Assembly: GCF_014851395.1 (NCBI RefSeq)
Contig: NW_024041150.1
Coordinates: 7,510,208-7,574,207, forward strand
Reading direction: 5' to 3'
Source of the DNA: Micropterus salmoides
Lineage: Eukaryota > Chordata > Actinopteri > Centrarchiformes > Centrarchidae
DNA length: 64,000 nt
In this document: piece after piece, positions 1 through 12,600 of the stretch
How the letters are laid out: each line of letters begins with the position of its first letter
Numbering within the stretch: the stretch's first letter is position 1
Translations under genes and position numbers: made by a program
The notes under the pieces: model-generated
What the model saw: the letters and a program-made list of their open reading frames with translations, nothing else
Told to the model about the DNA's origin: nothing
Database searches by the model: none

Positions 1-260
1 AAATTAAGTTATGTGTAATAATGTGAAATGACACAGTATTGAACACATGAAGAAAGGGAGGTAAAAAAGCTGTGTCATTACCAAGGTGCCACACGAGGAA
101 CTTCTGCGTAAAACCTTCACAGCCTTATTGTTGCAAAACATGGTGATGGCATTGGGTACAGAAGGATTTCTAAACTTCCAGTGAGCACTGTTGGGGCCAT
201 AATCCGGAAGTAGAAAGAACATCATTTCACTAGAAACTGGCCACAACCAGCTGCTGCTCA
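1..260 (+). mobile_element. Tc1-like transposon 5' fragment
   Basis: This is a truncated Tc1/mariner copy cut by the window start. Broken frames in about 140-225 encode the N-terminal helix-turn-helix part of a Tc1 transposase, including ISKLPVSTVGAIIRK followed by an in-frame stop. The upstream AT-rich part resembles the leader of fish Tc1 elements. The catalytic DDE part is absent; unrelated sequence starts near 260. It is a dead relic. The family is judged from motif pattern only. Confidence 0.6.
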
Positions 261-299
261 TGTGGGCTGTTTTTCATGGGACAGAACTGAAAAAGAGAC

Positions 300-1400
300 A
301 GACAACTCAAAAGTCAAAGCTGCTGTATGCGGCAAGTGAGCTTATTATTTTTCTCATAGTTTTCTTTTACTATGTGAGATGTTTATTTTGAGTTAGAACT
401 TTAAAAAACATGTTAAAATACATGAATATAAATAGTTAATTAATCATAATGGACAAGAATGTTTTGCATTGAGTTATATAAGTTTAAAGTTATGGGTGTA
501 AAACAGGCAGTTACACTGATGTTTGTTCTGGTAATTGTGTACCATTACTTTAAGAGAGGCTCTCTCAGCTTTATGCTGCTAGTTGTTGAACTAGATAGAG
601 AGGAAGAGACTAGCTGTGGAGTGTTATGACCTGGCTCAAAAGGCCACAACAAAAGGGAGACACATCATGGTAAACCGTTAACATAAGTTTATTTAACAAA
701 AATAAGCCAAATTAATAGTTATTTTGAATTTAATTGAAGTATGAGGTATGTAGTCTGTGGGTTCAGTAGTGTCTGTGCAGGATGATTGTTGCATGAATGT
801 ATGTGTGAAGGTGTTGTAGTATGCAAAAACAAGATAAATACCACAAAGCAATAGTCCAACCAAAGAAAACCAAACTAAAGGAGAAACTGGGGAGCTGGCC
901 GCAGGGAGGTCTGACCTGGTCTTGACAGCAGCCTCTTTGCAGAATGAGAAAACAGTCCCAAATACTCTACAGGGCAATTAGCCCAGGTGCCCAGAGTTAC
1001 TGCAATCAGCTCTTCCTCTACGAGAGAGAGACAGGCCACACCCACGCATGACGCACAGGGCGTCACAGGAGTCACGCAGTTTTTATACTGTGTCCTGTCA
1101 ATTTTAGTTGTAACTGATTTTAGTTGCAAAGAAAATTTGTGGACTTTTGAAATAAAGTTTTGCGGTAACAGCTGCAGATCACTATTGAGTACCAACTCCC
1201 CACAGGGAAAGCAAATTCAAGTATGCAGAGAAATGTGCAAGGTCTGCAGGCACTGGTCAGCCAAATAATCTAGGTATGTCTCCCACAAGCCTGCAGGGAA
1301 AGTATTCACCTGGAAACCAAATCCCACAAGGTCTTTCCCCACAGTTGAATCCCACTGGTGCAGCAAAGACACAGTAAAGCAGAACCTTGAGGACAATCTT
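300..1400. other. Unassigned AT-rich sequence
   Basis: I see no gene or recognisable repeat boundary. Short open frames at 693-977 (minus), 875-1195 (minus) and 987-1268 (plus) overlap each other on opposite strands and show no domain. It is probably decayed repeat or intergenic DNA. Confidence 0.4.
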
Positions 1401-1410
1401 TATGTTAATA

Positions 1411-1630
1411 AGATGTATAACCTCTATGTACAGAAATGCCAGAATGAAATCAAAGTGAATCCTGAGAAACTCACTTTCTACAGACATATATTCAATACAG
1501 AGTTCAATTTAGGCTTTCGCCAACCCACCAAAGATGCTTGCAAGTACTGTGAGCAGTACCAGTGTTTAAATAGCAAGACAAACAGATCAATGGAGAACAA
1601 TACAATGGCCACCAAAACAGACAGACGCAG
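1411..1630 (+). pseudogene. Transposase-like zinc-containing fragment
   Basis: A short open frame starting at 1413 encodes a peptide with YRHIFNTEFNLGFRQP and then DACKYCEQY, that is a CxxC pair after an aromatic-rich stretch. This pattern is common in transposon-derived DDE proteins of fish and insects, where a phrase like 'FNLxFxxPxxDxCxxC' precedes the catalytic core. No catalytic part is seen before the frame closes at 1676. It is probably a relic of a DNA transposon or of a domesticated relative. Family assignment is uncertain. Confidence 0.35.
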
Positions 1631-1730
1631 GCCCGAGAACATAAAAGTCCTCATTCAAAGCTTGCACCAGTGCTGACCACTCGGTGGAGTAATGTGAGCT
1701 GGAAGTTGAGCACCTACAACCTGACAGTCT

Positions 1731-1762
1731 ATTAATAATAATAATTACTATTATTATTATTA
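1731..1762. repeat. (TAA)n/(TTA)n microsatellite
   Basis: An imperfect trinucleotide tract switches from TAA-type to TTA-type repeats around a short interruption, so the tract can fold as a weak hairpin. It is about 32 bp and lies between unassigned regions. Confidence 0.7.
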
Positions 1763-1920
1763 TGTTCAAGTATTTGTCCTCTCTGGAAAAAGTGATTCTT
1801 TTGAAAGTCTCGAACCTTCAAATCTCATTTCATTTCGTTCATTTCATTTATTTGAACTAGGCAGGTTATTGCGGTTCTGCAGCCCTCTAGTGGGCGATGT
1901 ATAAAACGGGGTAGTTCTCA

Positions 1921-2010
1921 ACAGAGATGGGGACATGAGTTAAAGACTCAACTCAGACTCGAGGTGCAGGACTCGTGTACAATGTTTATTTTTTAGGAAA
2001 CTTCTGATGA
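1921..2010 (+). mobile_element. hAT-like terminal sequence
   Basis: The stretch starts CAGAGATGGGGACATGAG and continues with several ACTCGAG/ACTCAGAC words. Fish hAT elements often have a terminus of the form CAGNGATGGGGACTCGAG followed by repeated ACTCGAGTC words. I could not find the matching opposite terminus, so the element length is unknown and the call rests on one end only. Confidence 0.35.
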
Positions 2011-2446
2011 GCTTGCTGTTATTCCCTCCCTGCGTTACCTATAACCTGCCTACGTAACACGTAGCATCAGCTGCGCGCAGCCTCACGTGAGAGAGGACAA
2101 CAAACACCGGCAGCTGCTGAGCCGTTCATCATAAACTTTGGCTTTAAAACTTGATAAAACAAGACCCAAACAAAGAAGCGCTGAACGCAAATAGGTTAGT
2201 AACCTGTGGTGAGTCAACATGTTTAGCTCAGCATCGGCCATCTAACGTTAGCTTGCTTCTTGCTTCAGCTACAACCTACGAGAGGTTAACTCTGACTGTT
2301 GTTCGTTATGAAAAGATGAATGAGCGTTTGTTTACTTGCCAAACTTGTGGTGGTCAACGTCATTATTTACGTCCCGCTGGCTGCCTCATGTCAATAATTA
2401 CCATTAGAAAGAGGTTACAGCTTTATTGTTGACCATGTAACCTTAC

Positions 2447-2685
2447 AGTTTTATTTAGTTAACTTACACTGGGTTTGAGAGTCAACAGGGTTTGTTGGCT
2501 TACAGTAGTTTATAAGCTGTCATTAATTGTAGACGCATTGTACATTAGGCTACATGGTCGTGCTCTGTAAGTTTTATTTAGTTAACGTTACACTGGGTTT
2601 AAGAGTCTGGGGTGTTGACTTACAGTATTTAATAAGCCGTCAATAATTGCATTGCACATTACATGGTTGTGCTCTGTAAATGAAA
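2447..2685. repeat. Two-copy tandem duplication, about 120 bp unit
   Basis: Two adjacent diverged copies start with TTTTATTTAGTTAAC (about 2452 and 2573) and run through ACTGGGTTT, GACTTACAGT or GGCTTACAGT and a TGGTTGTGCTCTG or TGGTCGTGCTCTG ending. Small indels and substitutions separate them. No coding meaning is apparent. Confidence 0.7.
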
Positions 2686-2949
2686 AACAGGTTACAGTTA
2701 CAGCATTCCTTATAGCTCTGCAGTTTTATAAGCAACGTGGACTGAACGCAGTAGGTGATACAACATTCATTATAACCACGAGAGACTTGAGACTTGAAAT
2801 ATTAACACAAGGTCTGGACGCAGAATGGGCCACATCAGGTCCTGATTCTGCAGACAGAGAAACACACATGAGCACGTCGCTCTCCAATACTGCAGGTTGT
2901 TCACCAGTCACGAGCTGTGAAACAACAGCACTGTTCATAAATAAAAAGT

Positions 2950-4115
2950 AAAAGTCAAGTTGCGTTCTCTGGCGGACCTGGATCAGCTGTTAGCTGTAAA
3001 CACACCACAGGGCTAACGCTAACAGTACTACGTGGCTGTGTTTTGGAGAGGAGACAATCTCTGTGGTAATTCGGCTCCAGGTAGAACCCTGTCAGGGCTC
3101 TGAAGTGGACCCAGAACAACTCTCATCAGCTGTTAGCTGTAAACACTAGCAGGACTTACGGGACGGCTGTGTTAAAACTATAGCACAACATCACTGTGCT
3201 GTAATAATGTTATGCTTTATTAAATGCATAGACTACATATAAAAAGATGAAATTTTCATTTCCAAAAAGGCTAAATAATTTCAGTCCAGTGGCTGTTACC
3301 TGAGAACAGACCTGTCTCTCACTCTCCGGCGCTGACAGTAACTCCGAAGGCTGCCGAATGAATGAAAGATTGAGGACGCATGTGAGTGGTGAACGATTAG
3401 TTCAGGTCTGCTAAACAGTAGCCGAGCTGTCACGTGACAAATGAACAACTCAAACCTAGAGACCCACAGTTGGCAAGTGAACGTAATAGTCCAAGATTAT
3501 TTTACTTTTCATCCCACGTGGTCCGAAACTAAACCAAAGATGCAGAGGGAGAAACCGTTCGTTGGCAGAAAATCAAGAGGCTGCGCTACACAAGAGGATC
3601 CAGAAGGTGTTCAGTTCAAATATGAACTGTCTGACCGTATAAAATGTCTGAAGTTGGAAAATAGGAGACCAGAGGCCATCATGGAATGGAACCTGAGAAG
3701 TTATCCAGATCTCCACCTGGGATCACTGCTGAGAAAAAAATACTTATACTCTACTCAAGTGGCAGCATCCCAACGTCCCATTGTGGACTACCAGGCTTTA
3801 CAGGTCAGCCAGTCAGAGTAGGCTACCATCTCATCCACAAATCCATCTGAAACGTTCTTTATGAAATACACTGTTTTTGTTATGTTGTGATGTCCTCACT
3901 GTTCTGGAGCCTACTGTCAGTTGGTAATATGACTAAAGGTTTTTAATTAGTTGGTAATAATTTGCATAAATAATTATTACTTCAGTTTCATTCATTTAAT
4001 AGTATTTGTTATCTAATTTTTCATTATTAAACAGGCATCTGTAAAGGCTTTTTAATCGCCCATCTGGGCCAAATGTTTTGAAAAATGCTTTATGTTCTGT
4101 TATTGCAAAATATTT
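2950..4115. other. Unassigned region with short internal repeat
   Basis: A phrase TCAGCTGTTAGCTGTAAACAC occurs near 2981 and again near 3126, each followed by a GGCTGTGTT word, so a roughly 145-bp segment is loosely repeated. An open frame at 3441-3821 (126 codons) has no recognisable domain. No promoter or RNA gene is evident. Confidence 0.35.
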
Positions 4116-4117
4116 AG

Positions 4118-4300
4118 AATGATAGAAGATGACTTTTGGTTTTAACACTTAAAGACGTGATGTAAAGTCTGACGATAAAGTCTGACACAACAGTTTGTGT
4201 CCTAATCACAGGAGCCTTCCACTGAAGACTGACAGGAAGTCCTGCCAGCAGAGACCATAGAGTGATGTTTGTTGGTTGTGATGAAATCAGCTCTATAAAA
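4118..4300 (+). repeat. Dispersed repeat family A, fragment 1
   Basis: This matches 5931-6120 and 53880-54060. Shared words include TTTTAACACTTAAAGACG, AAAGTCTGACA, CAGGAGCCTTCCA and the phrase around CCTGCCAGCAGA. The three copies are in the same orientation with scattered substitutions and indels. The type of element is unknown. Confidence 0.75.
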
Positions 4301-4794
4301 TGTGTGAAATCTATTAACAAGTAATAAAAGTGGTGTTGTAAGAATGTAATAAGGATGATAAATAATTGATGAACCACTGAGGATGCTAAATTACCAACAG
4401 CTACCGCTGTTTCTTTTCTGACTAGCCGCTAGGCGAGCATTATGATGTGTGTTTTCTTGTGGCGTCACAAGAAAGCGGAAGAAAAGGCTGGACTACAAAG
4501 GAGCTGTGTTCAGTTCTGTGGGAGGTGGGAACTCCCTTTGGGCTGGACTTTGGGCTTTTTCACTCTGCAAACCTGTTACATGCACAAAAAGATATATAAC
4601 TCAATAAAGGAGAGGGGAAAAGCCAAAAAGGAGAATACCACCTCTTTAATTAATTGATTCAATTTGATATGATAGGTGTGTTTATGATTTATATCACCCG
4701 TTTGTTTGTATTTTACTCTGTTTCGCCTGTTCAACTACATGATTTTACCATTTTAATATATGATCATATTTTATATATTTCATTTAATTGAACT

Positions 4795-5165
4795 TTTATA
4801 ACTTTGAGAGTTGAGGAGAATGCATTTACAGAAACAGGCGGGCAGATATCTTCTGTGTTCATGTGTACCATGTTTGGTGTGATAACAGACCACTTACAGG
4901 TGACTGATCATAGCTCATCTGCATTAGAGATCAACCAATCACAGCAAGCATATATCATGAGCTGTTCTGTCACATCCTGTCTGTGTCTGTATAGAAGTTG
5001 CAGCTCTTGGTATTTTGAAAAAGCAGAACTCCGGTCGACGCTGTTTTGCTCTGTTCTTTTTTGCTGATTGTACTTTAATAAAAGACACTTTGAGTAAAGC
5101 ATCTCAAAGATTATTTTTCCTCTCCTCCTCCTGCTGCAAGGTAAGGTTCTTCCACACTGCCACAC
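4795..5165 (+). mobile_element. Candidate LTR (R-U5-like) fragment
   Basis: The segment has a CCAATCA-type box near 4935, a polyadenylation word AATAAA near 5079, then a T/C-rich stretch and an end of the TTCCACA type. This order (CCAAT, start region, AATAAA, pyrimidine-rich tail, CA end) is that of a retroviral or retrotransposon LTR. I found no second LTR, no gag/pol and no target duplication, so a solo LTR or a chance arrangement are both possible. Confidence 0.25.
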
Positions 5166-5389
5166 ACTGAGCCGAGGGCCACACTGGTCTTATTCTCTAG
5201 ATCTGGAGTTTAGGAACTCGTTCCAGGTTGTGTTTGAATACTCTACTCCCTGATGAGAAACGGGGGAGGAGCGGGGGACGCAAGGAAATGTAGAAAGTCT
5301 GGAGTTAGACTTCTGGTACTGAGGTAGGCCAGAACCTGATATGGAAACTAGCTTGTTATCAGGGGCCTCTCTCTGTCCTGCGCCGGGGT

Positions 5390-6125
5390 CTTTGGGTGGC
5401 GACCCGAGACAGCCGGGTTTCTAGGGGTTAACACGAGGCTACGTGGCGCCCGACAGCGTGGCTGGAGAAAAAACAGTAGTTGGTTCTCCTGTCTGTACAC
5501 AGGCAGGGTGCTAAATGAACTGTTTTGTCCACCAGCCAGTAAACGCTCAAAGTCTACCACTCAGTAGATTACCATTGTTTTTAGCTGCTGATGAAGTAAA
5601 TCTAGCAGACATTTGCATATTTTACCAGTAACTGGCTGGTAGATGGTGCCATGTTTTTTTATTGAGTTAAACTACAAGAAGCTAAAGTGTCTCTGAGATA
5701 TTAGAGGTGTCTTGAAACTGAGTAACAAAGCAGCAAAAGCAGGCTGCTGCCCTGTGCAGGGGGGACTGAGCCTTGTCCTGGAGTAAAGCTTAAGAAAAGA
5801 AGAGGATGCTGCCTTCACTCTCCGGGGATAACCTCACTTCTGTATCTAATGTTTAAATATACTGCTTGGAAGTTTGGAAATTTGAAAATGTTCTGGAAAT
5901 ACTTTATGTACTGTTATTACGAAATATTTAGAATGATAAGACGACTTTTGGTTTTAACACTTAAAGACGGGACATAAAGTCTGACACGCAGCAGTTTGTG
6001 TCCTAACCAGGAGCCTTCCACTGAAGACTAACAGGAAGTCAGCCTCCTGCCAGCAGAAATAGTATTTGTTGGTCTCTATAAAATATGTGAAATGTATTAA
6101 CATGGTAATATGATGTTCATAAAGG
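5390..6125 (+). repeat. Dispersed repeat family A, long copy
   Basis: This copy matches 53455-54060 nearly end to end, starting at the GGTGGCGACCCGAGA word (53455 side: GGTGGTGACCCGAGA), through the TACACAGGCAGGGTGCTAAA word, to the CCTGCCAGCAGA word. Its final third also matches 4118-4300. The 53-kb copy carries an extra 17-bp or so stretch after the GGTGCCATGTTT word, and each copy has other small indels. It lies directly upstream of the receptor gene. Confidence 0.8.
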
Positions 6126-6144
6126 GGTGTGGCAAAATTGCCCA

Positions 6145-6295
6145 GGCTTACAAACAATGCCCTAAACCCAACAGGACGTCGGCCATTTTGAATGAAAGGC
6201 TCCGTACTTTAACAAACTCCTCCTAGAGACTTAATCTGATGGAAATCAAATTCAAATTTCCGTTGTGCGATCTAAAGGCTTTAACACTACAAGAG
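6145..6295 (+). repeat. Fragment of the right-end tandem repeat family
   Basis: Words CCAACAGGACGTCGGCCATT, CGTACTTTAACAAACTCCTCC and TCTAAAGGC follow in the same order as in the 465-bp units at 59.5-64 kb (AGGAAGTCGGCCATTTTGAA, CGTACTTTAACGAACTCCTC, TTCTAAAGGC). It is a single diverged unit fragment about 180 bp before the receptor start codon. Confidence 0.75.
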
Positions 6296-6477
6296 TTAAC
6301 AGAGCAGTAAAGACAGCAGTTTGTGATTTGATATGATTGTGGGTAAACTATAGGTACACTGTGTTTGTGTGAACTTCACCTCACAGCTTTAGTGATGTCA
6401 CTGAACAATGTTAGGTAGATATTAAAAACCTGCTCCCTTTAATAACCTGATCTCTCAAACAGGTTTCACTCTGAAGA

Positions 6478-6624
6478 ATGGAAGGTCTCTACATTAACAA
6501 CACCTCACAGGAACAAAGCTACGATTACAGCAACATAAAATTCCTCGCATCTGTGGTGACATCAATAGTCGTTGCTGTCGGCCTTCCTCTGACCCTGGTG
6601 GCCATCTATGCTCTTTATTCTATG
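6478..6624 (+). CDS. Receptor exon 1 (N-terminus and TM1)
   Basis: This encodes residues 1-49: extracellular tail with NNTS, then TM1 (about 21-47, ending LVAIYALYSM). The donor is ATG|GTATGT, phase 0. A possible upstream acceptor (TCTCAAACAG) ends at 6461, so the 5' UTR may include a separate exon. The next coding residues are VRSDHVAPIYV in exon 2, which fit the TM1-TM2 loop. Confidence 0.8.
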
Positions 6625-9600
6625 GTATGTACATTCTGATTGAGAGTTATTTATTTCCTGTCTGTGTGGTGTGTCTGTCCTACAGTCTGTCTGTCTGTAA
6701 AGGATCTGGATCTGGTTTGGGGGCTAGGTGTCAGGGGGCTGGGACAAAGGCTTGGAATGATCTATACCTGACAGGAATAATTGACTCCAGAATTCAAATG
6801 TCCATGAAGCTGATTGGACCCTAAACACATGCAGTTTCCATGTGTGGCTCCATTCCAGCCTTCTCTTAAACTGGTCAGGTTAATGACAATAATAATAATA
6901 TTAATAAAAATAATAATGATGATAATAACAATAAAGATGATGATGATGACGACGTGTTAGAGAGAACATCAGCGTTTAACAGATTCCTTCTTTAAAATCT
7001 TAAACAGCGCTGATCTATGTCTATTTTGGTTTTATTCACCTTTCTTCCAATGCTGACAGAAAGTCGTGGAGACATGCAGCAGCTATTCTGAGGAAGCTAA
7101 AAATACAATTGTACTGTACAGTACTTGAGTAAATGTACATAATTACTGTGCACCACTACCTGTAAACATCTTTCATACCTACCCTTACTGGAGCTTCTAA
7201 AATGTACTATAGGCTGCTTATATTATGTGCAATGACTTGCATCTAATTAAATATACTTATGTTCAAGCTTAATTGTAATGTCAATAGTAAGTGGAGAAAT
7301 AATGAAGACACTATTGATATCATTATTACAGGTGCAGAATGCAGTGGTTAGTAGAAAGACAGGGCTTGCATGTACAGCTGAGCAGCGCAGATTAGGGCTG
7401 AATGGTTTTGGAAAATAATGTAATTGCGATTTTTTTTTTAACCAATATTGCGATTGCAATTTAATATACGATTGATTTTTAAACTCTTTACCTTCTGTAT
7501 TATTCAAAATAGACAAGCAGTAAATCAGTGTATAGTCTGACCAACACAATATTAGATAGATAGAACATACACTGTTCTTTCTTGTGTTATGATGAATTAG
7601 GTAGAATTATTATTTTGAGCAATGGTGGAGAAGATTGATCAAATTATAATAATATGAGAAAGATAATTTTAGTCAAGTCATGGCATTAAATAATATGATA
7701 TAATATCATCAGGTCGGCCTACCTACAGACCACAAGAAAAACTAAACTAACCAGTGTGTTATACAGTAAGCGCTCAATACAAAACCCACAGTTCAACCAC
7801 CAATTAATGCGTCCTGATCTCAGTACAAGTCTCACAGAAGTCCATCTTTCTGTATCCCAGTAAGCAAACAAAAAATACTCAGTTTGAGGTTCAATTCAAT
7901 AGTTGGCCAAACGAAAATAAAACCAAGTGACGGCTGTCATGTTTACTAGACAAGCTTAGTAATTTTCTGACATCACCGGAGTTCCCCCGCAGCCTTCGAT
8001 GCTGGTGAGCAGCGCACTTGTTATAACCAGGCAGTAACTCAGGACAGACTGCACCTCTTTTTCGGACTTGTGCGTTTAGTTTGAAATGCCTTTTCACAGA
8101 TATTTCCTAAGCTGACTGGTGGCTGTGTGTGTGACACAGGTGCCAATCGCCACAATACGCTTACCTTACTGCACATTCTGTTGTGCGTTTTTCATGTCCG
8201 TCAAAGCCGCGGATGGCCCGATGATTTCACCCACCACCACCACGTTACCTGTGGGTGGCGGATACTACTTTCATTCCCTGTGTGACACTAAAGTTTATGT
8301 AGTGTCAGCTTCTGTCAAGCTTAAGGCCATTTTACAACAAGAAGGCAAGGTACAGCATAAAGTGGAGACGAAGCATCAACTTCGTCTGCAGACTGCTTTC
8401 CTCTTGGGTGTCATGTGACCGGAGTGTAATCGCAGCCTTTGCGATTAGAAAATCTCATTTTATTACATCGCATTAATATTGCAAATGCAATTAATTGTTC
8501 AGCCCTAGTGCAGGTGGAACGCAGGGACATCAAAGAACCTTGAGCATAAATGTCTCAGGCAGATTAATTTCAGGCAGAAGGCAGAGAAATCACTACATCA
8601 CTCTGAAATACATCACATCATCTGTCACACAGACTTCAGAGACAGTGTAGACAAAGCCCCCATCCAACCTATTCTAGTCCTCAAGAACATTTTACTTGAG
8701 AAGTGTTTTAATGCCTCACTATCAGCAGAACAACCTGCAGGGACAGCGCACTGACGACGAGATATTTCAGCCACATCAGACACAGTTACAATGTAGCTGT
8801 CATGCAAGACATTATACCAGGCATATGTTGAAGTTAGTGATGTTAGTGATAGAAACAAGAGAGCAAAGTGCATCTGATTTGTGGCACAATTGTAGAAAAA
8901 TCAGATTTACTGCAAAAAATGTTCCTTTCCATGCAGCCACAAGCAGTGACAAATTTCTATGTGAACACATATACCCCTCATTTCGTGGTAACTATGCGAC
9001 CAACTATGGTAGAGCAAATGAATTTAGAGCTTGCCATCAGCTGAAAGAACAGGGCATGGATATTACTCACAGGGGCACTGTGGTAAGTGTCCAAGAACCA
9101 TGGCTCTCTGCCAGTCCTGATGGGGTCACTGACTCATGTGTGCTACTGGAAGTAAAATGTCCAGTGCCAACCCAGCCCTCACTCACTGAGAGCATGTTTC
9201 CTTTAGAGTGCAGTATGAGAAGGCATTTGTGAGGGAGAAAGTTAAGATAGAGATGTTTTATACTTCTCAGACAGGTATGCTACCTCGGCTTTTAGATTAA
9301 TATGCTGCAGGATGGTTTAAGCTAAATAAAAGATAAATTGTGGTAACGGACAAGGTTCAGTGAACATCTGCACATGAGACATGACCATAAATGGAGTAGA
9401 ATGACAATTGGGATATCATTGGACTGTGTAAAGCAATTATCGGTCTTCTGAAAACATTCACATATCAACATGTCATTTAAAGAGTTGATGACATTAAATG
9501 CTGTAAGTAATTTAATATTTTTCAACAGTTTGTATTATACAATGCACAAGTATTCATCTTCTGTACAACACAGATCTTCACATACAATCTAACTAACTCT

Positions 9601-12600
9601 ATACAGATGTTGTAGAGATCAGTGTTTCAGCCATTATGGCACCTTTTCATTTGTGGGTCTTGTAGATATTTTTAATTTCGAATGAGACCCTCCCTCAGAT
9701 TGACTAGAGCAGCACATACTCTTAGACTCTTGGCAATTTTTGGAGCCACTGTTATAGGAACCACCTGTGACCGTATTTTGTAAACTTTCAAATGCTGAAT
9801 TGCTCTTTCAATGTGAATTCTCACATGTGCCATTTGTCTTGTGCTTGTCACATGTTCCTCAATTAGCTGTCCACACTTTTTTGTAAAAGAAGGCATTACC
9901 AATTTCACCTTTCTCTCAAACAGTAACTCTTTTATGGTAAAACCTCTATCTGCCATGACGTCATCTCCAGGCAGGGATGTAGTTTAATATTTATTATTCC
10001 TGAGTCCATGCTGATAAATTTGTCACTGCATCGTCCTCCATATGCTGCAGAAATGAACATGATTCGTCCACATGGGGCAACAGCTACCAGGTATTTCACA
10101 GTGTTGTGTGAATAATAGTGGCTGTATGATTCCCCTCTGGATTCAAGGTTTTTTGTAAAAGGCTCTCACTGCAGTCTATAATACATGTTGTGTTGGGGAA
10201 ATGTTTAAATGCTGCAGGCATGGTTGCCCGAATAGTTTCTCTTGGAAGCCAAAGAATCAGAGGTCACAAAACTTATTCCAGCTTGTCGATCCAATATGAG
10301 ACGATCTTGTTAACCGTGCTTAGTGATACATGAAACTGACTGCTTAGATCATCTATTACACGGTTTGTTTTTAATTTCATAACTGTCATGAGAACTTGAT
10401 CTCGAACAGACATTGTAAATGAATTACTGGCATGTCCTTCCAGTATTGATACAATTGATTCTCCTGCACATCTTTTCTGCTGGCTGTCCGGCAGTAATCA
10501 TGATCTTGTTGTGAAGGGTCCTGTATAGGCTGAATGTAATTCCAATCCAATCCAACTTTATTTCTAAAGCACATTTAAAACAACCAGGTTGTCCAAAGTG
10601 CTGTACATTGACATGAAAGAATAAATTACACAAAATACAACACCAGACAAATACAACATACAGCTCTCATGTTGAATTAAAAGCCAAGGAATAAAAATGT
10701 GTTTTAAGTCGCAATTTAAAAACCGGAAGGCTGGGGGCCAGTCTGACACCTACTTCATTCCACAGTCTCGGGGCTGCGACTGAGAAAGCTTGATCACCTC
10801 TGTTCTTGAGCCGTGTTTTAGGGACAACAAGAAGCGACTGGTTGGCGGACCTTAATGACCTTGAAGGAGCATGCGGCTTCAAAAGATCAGTGATATAGGC
10901 TGTAGCTAGTCCTTGTAGGGCATTAAAAACAAATAATGGAATCAATCCTAAAATTAACTGGGAGCCAGTGAAGGGAGGCAAGAACAGGGGTGATTCGATC
11001 TTGCTTACGAGTTCCAGTAAGGAGATGAGCGGCAGCATTTTGAACCAGTTGTAGACGAGAGAGGGAGGCCTGGCTAACACCTACATACAAAGCATTACAA
11101 TAATCAAGGCGTGTTGTGATAAATGCATGTATAACCTTCTCAAAGTCTGTGAAGGATAAAAAGGGCTTAAGTTTAGTAAGAAGCCTAAGTTGAACTTGCT
11201 TTCACAACAGAATTGATATGCTTCTCCATTTTAAAATCACAATCCATTTTAACACACAGGTTTGTTACAATTTCTTAAGTTTGTGACTTAACATAAGGTT
11301 CCAAGGTGCCCAGGTGTATTTGAGAGACATCAGAGGCGCCACTGGGTCTAAAAATCATTACCTCAGTTTTACTCTCGTTGAAGTTTAAAAAATGTTAGGC
11401 CATCCAGGCTTTAATATCATTAAAACAGTCAACCAATTTTGTTAAAGAGCTACCATCTTTTCTTTTTATGGGAAGGTAGATTTGCAAATCATCTGCGTAA
11501 AAATGGAAGCTGATATTATGTCTTTTTAAGATAGATCCAATGGTAGACAAATGGAGTAAGAAAAGAATTGGCCCGAGAATCAAACCTTGGGGAACTCTAC
11601 ATGTGAGGGACACAGAAGGTGTAATACAGCCACCAACAGTGACTCTAAAATCTCTGTCTGACAAGTGTGACCTAAACCATTCTAAGGAAGTGCCCTTAAT
11701 CCCCATGCCATGCTCGAGGCGAGAAATAAGGACGCTGTGGTCAACTGTGTCAAATGCTGCTGTAAGATCTCCAGAATCAGTTGAGATGAAAAGATCATTA
11801 AAAACTCTTAAAAGTGTGGATTCAGTGCTATGAAATGTCTTAAAAACAGATTAGAACACCTCAAGAACACCATGCGATAAATCATGTCAGAATGTTTTCT
11901 AACTTTAATGTGACCTATAATGTGAACAATTCAATTGAAAAACAAACTGAAATCATTGAGGGGGGAAAATGAAAAATAAAAACCTTACAATAACCTGGTT
12001 GCATAAGTATGCACACCCTTAAACTAACACTTTGTTGAAGCACCTTTGATTTTATTACAGCACTCAGTCTTTGGATATAATAAGAGCTTTGTAGGTGAGA
12101 AGAAATTCTATTATTAAATTTACAGGAAGCCAATGCAGAGAAGCTAAAACAGAAGAAATATGATCTCTTTTGCTGGTTAACTCAGATTTCTTACAGTGGT
12201 GCTGGAGGCCAGGGCTATGTCATCCAGAGTAACTAAATGCGTCACGGCGGTGCTTGAAATTGAGCAGCTCGACGAGCTTTGGAATGGCGCTGTAATGGAA
12301 ACACTCAGCAGCAGAGTGAGAGTGTTGTCTTTTAAAGTTTAACCTGGTTTTAAACGTCCTTACTAACCTGGATTTTTAACTGAAATGTGTGTTTATCGAA
12401 ATGTCTTTTCGATAAAAGGAAGGAAAAAGTGAATTTCCTAGATATGTGGTTTTTAAACTATAGTGGCTCTATCATTACAACTATTTATCGAAAAGACACT
12501 GACAAAAACACTTTGTTACTTGCTACAAGTTTTCATCCTACTGCCTATTAGTCAGTTCTTGTGACTGAGAAGGATCTGCAATTCCTTGGAGGACTATATT

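Noticed and set aside
3441..3821. 126-codon open frame as a hypothetical gene
   Set aside because: No domain, no splice or promoter context, and it lies among repeats; length is possible by chance.
5441..5464. Retroviral primer-binding-site-like TGGCGCCCGACAGCG word after the candidate LTR
   Set aside because: It sits about 280 bp beyond the LTR-like end, inside dispersed family A, and the homologous 53.5-kb copy lacks it.
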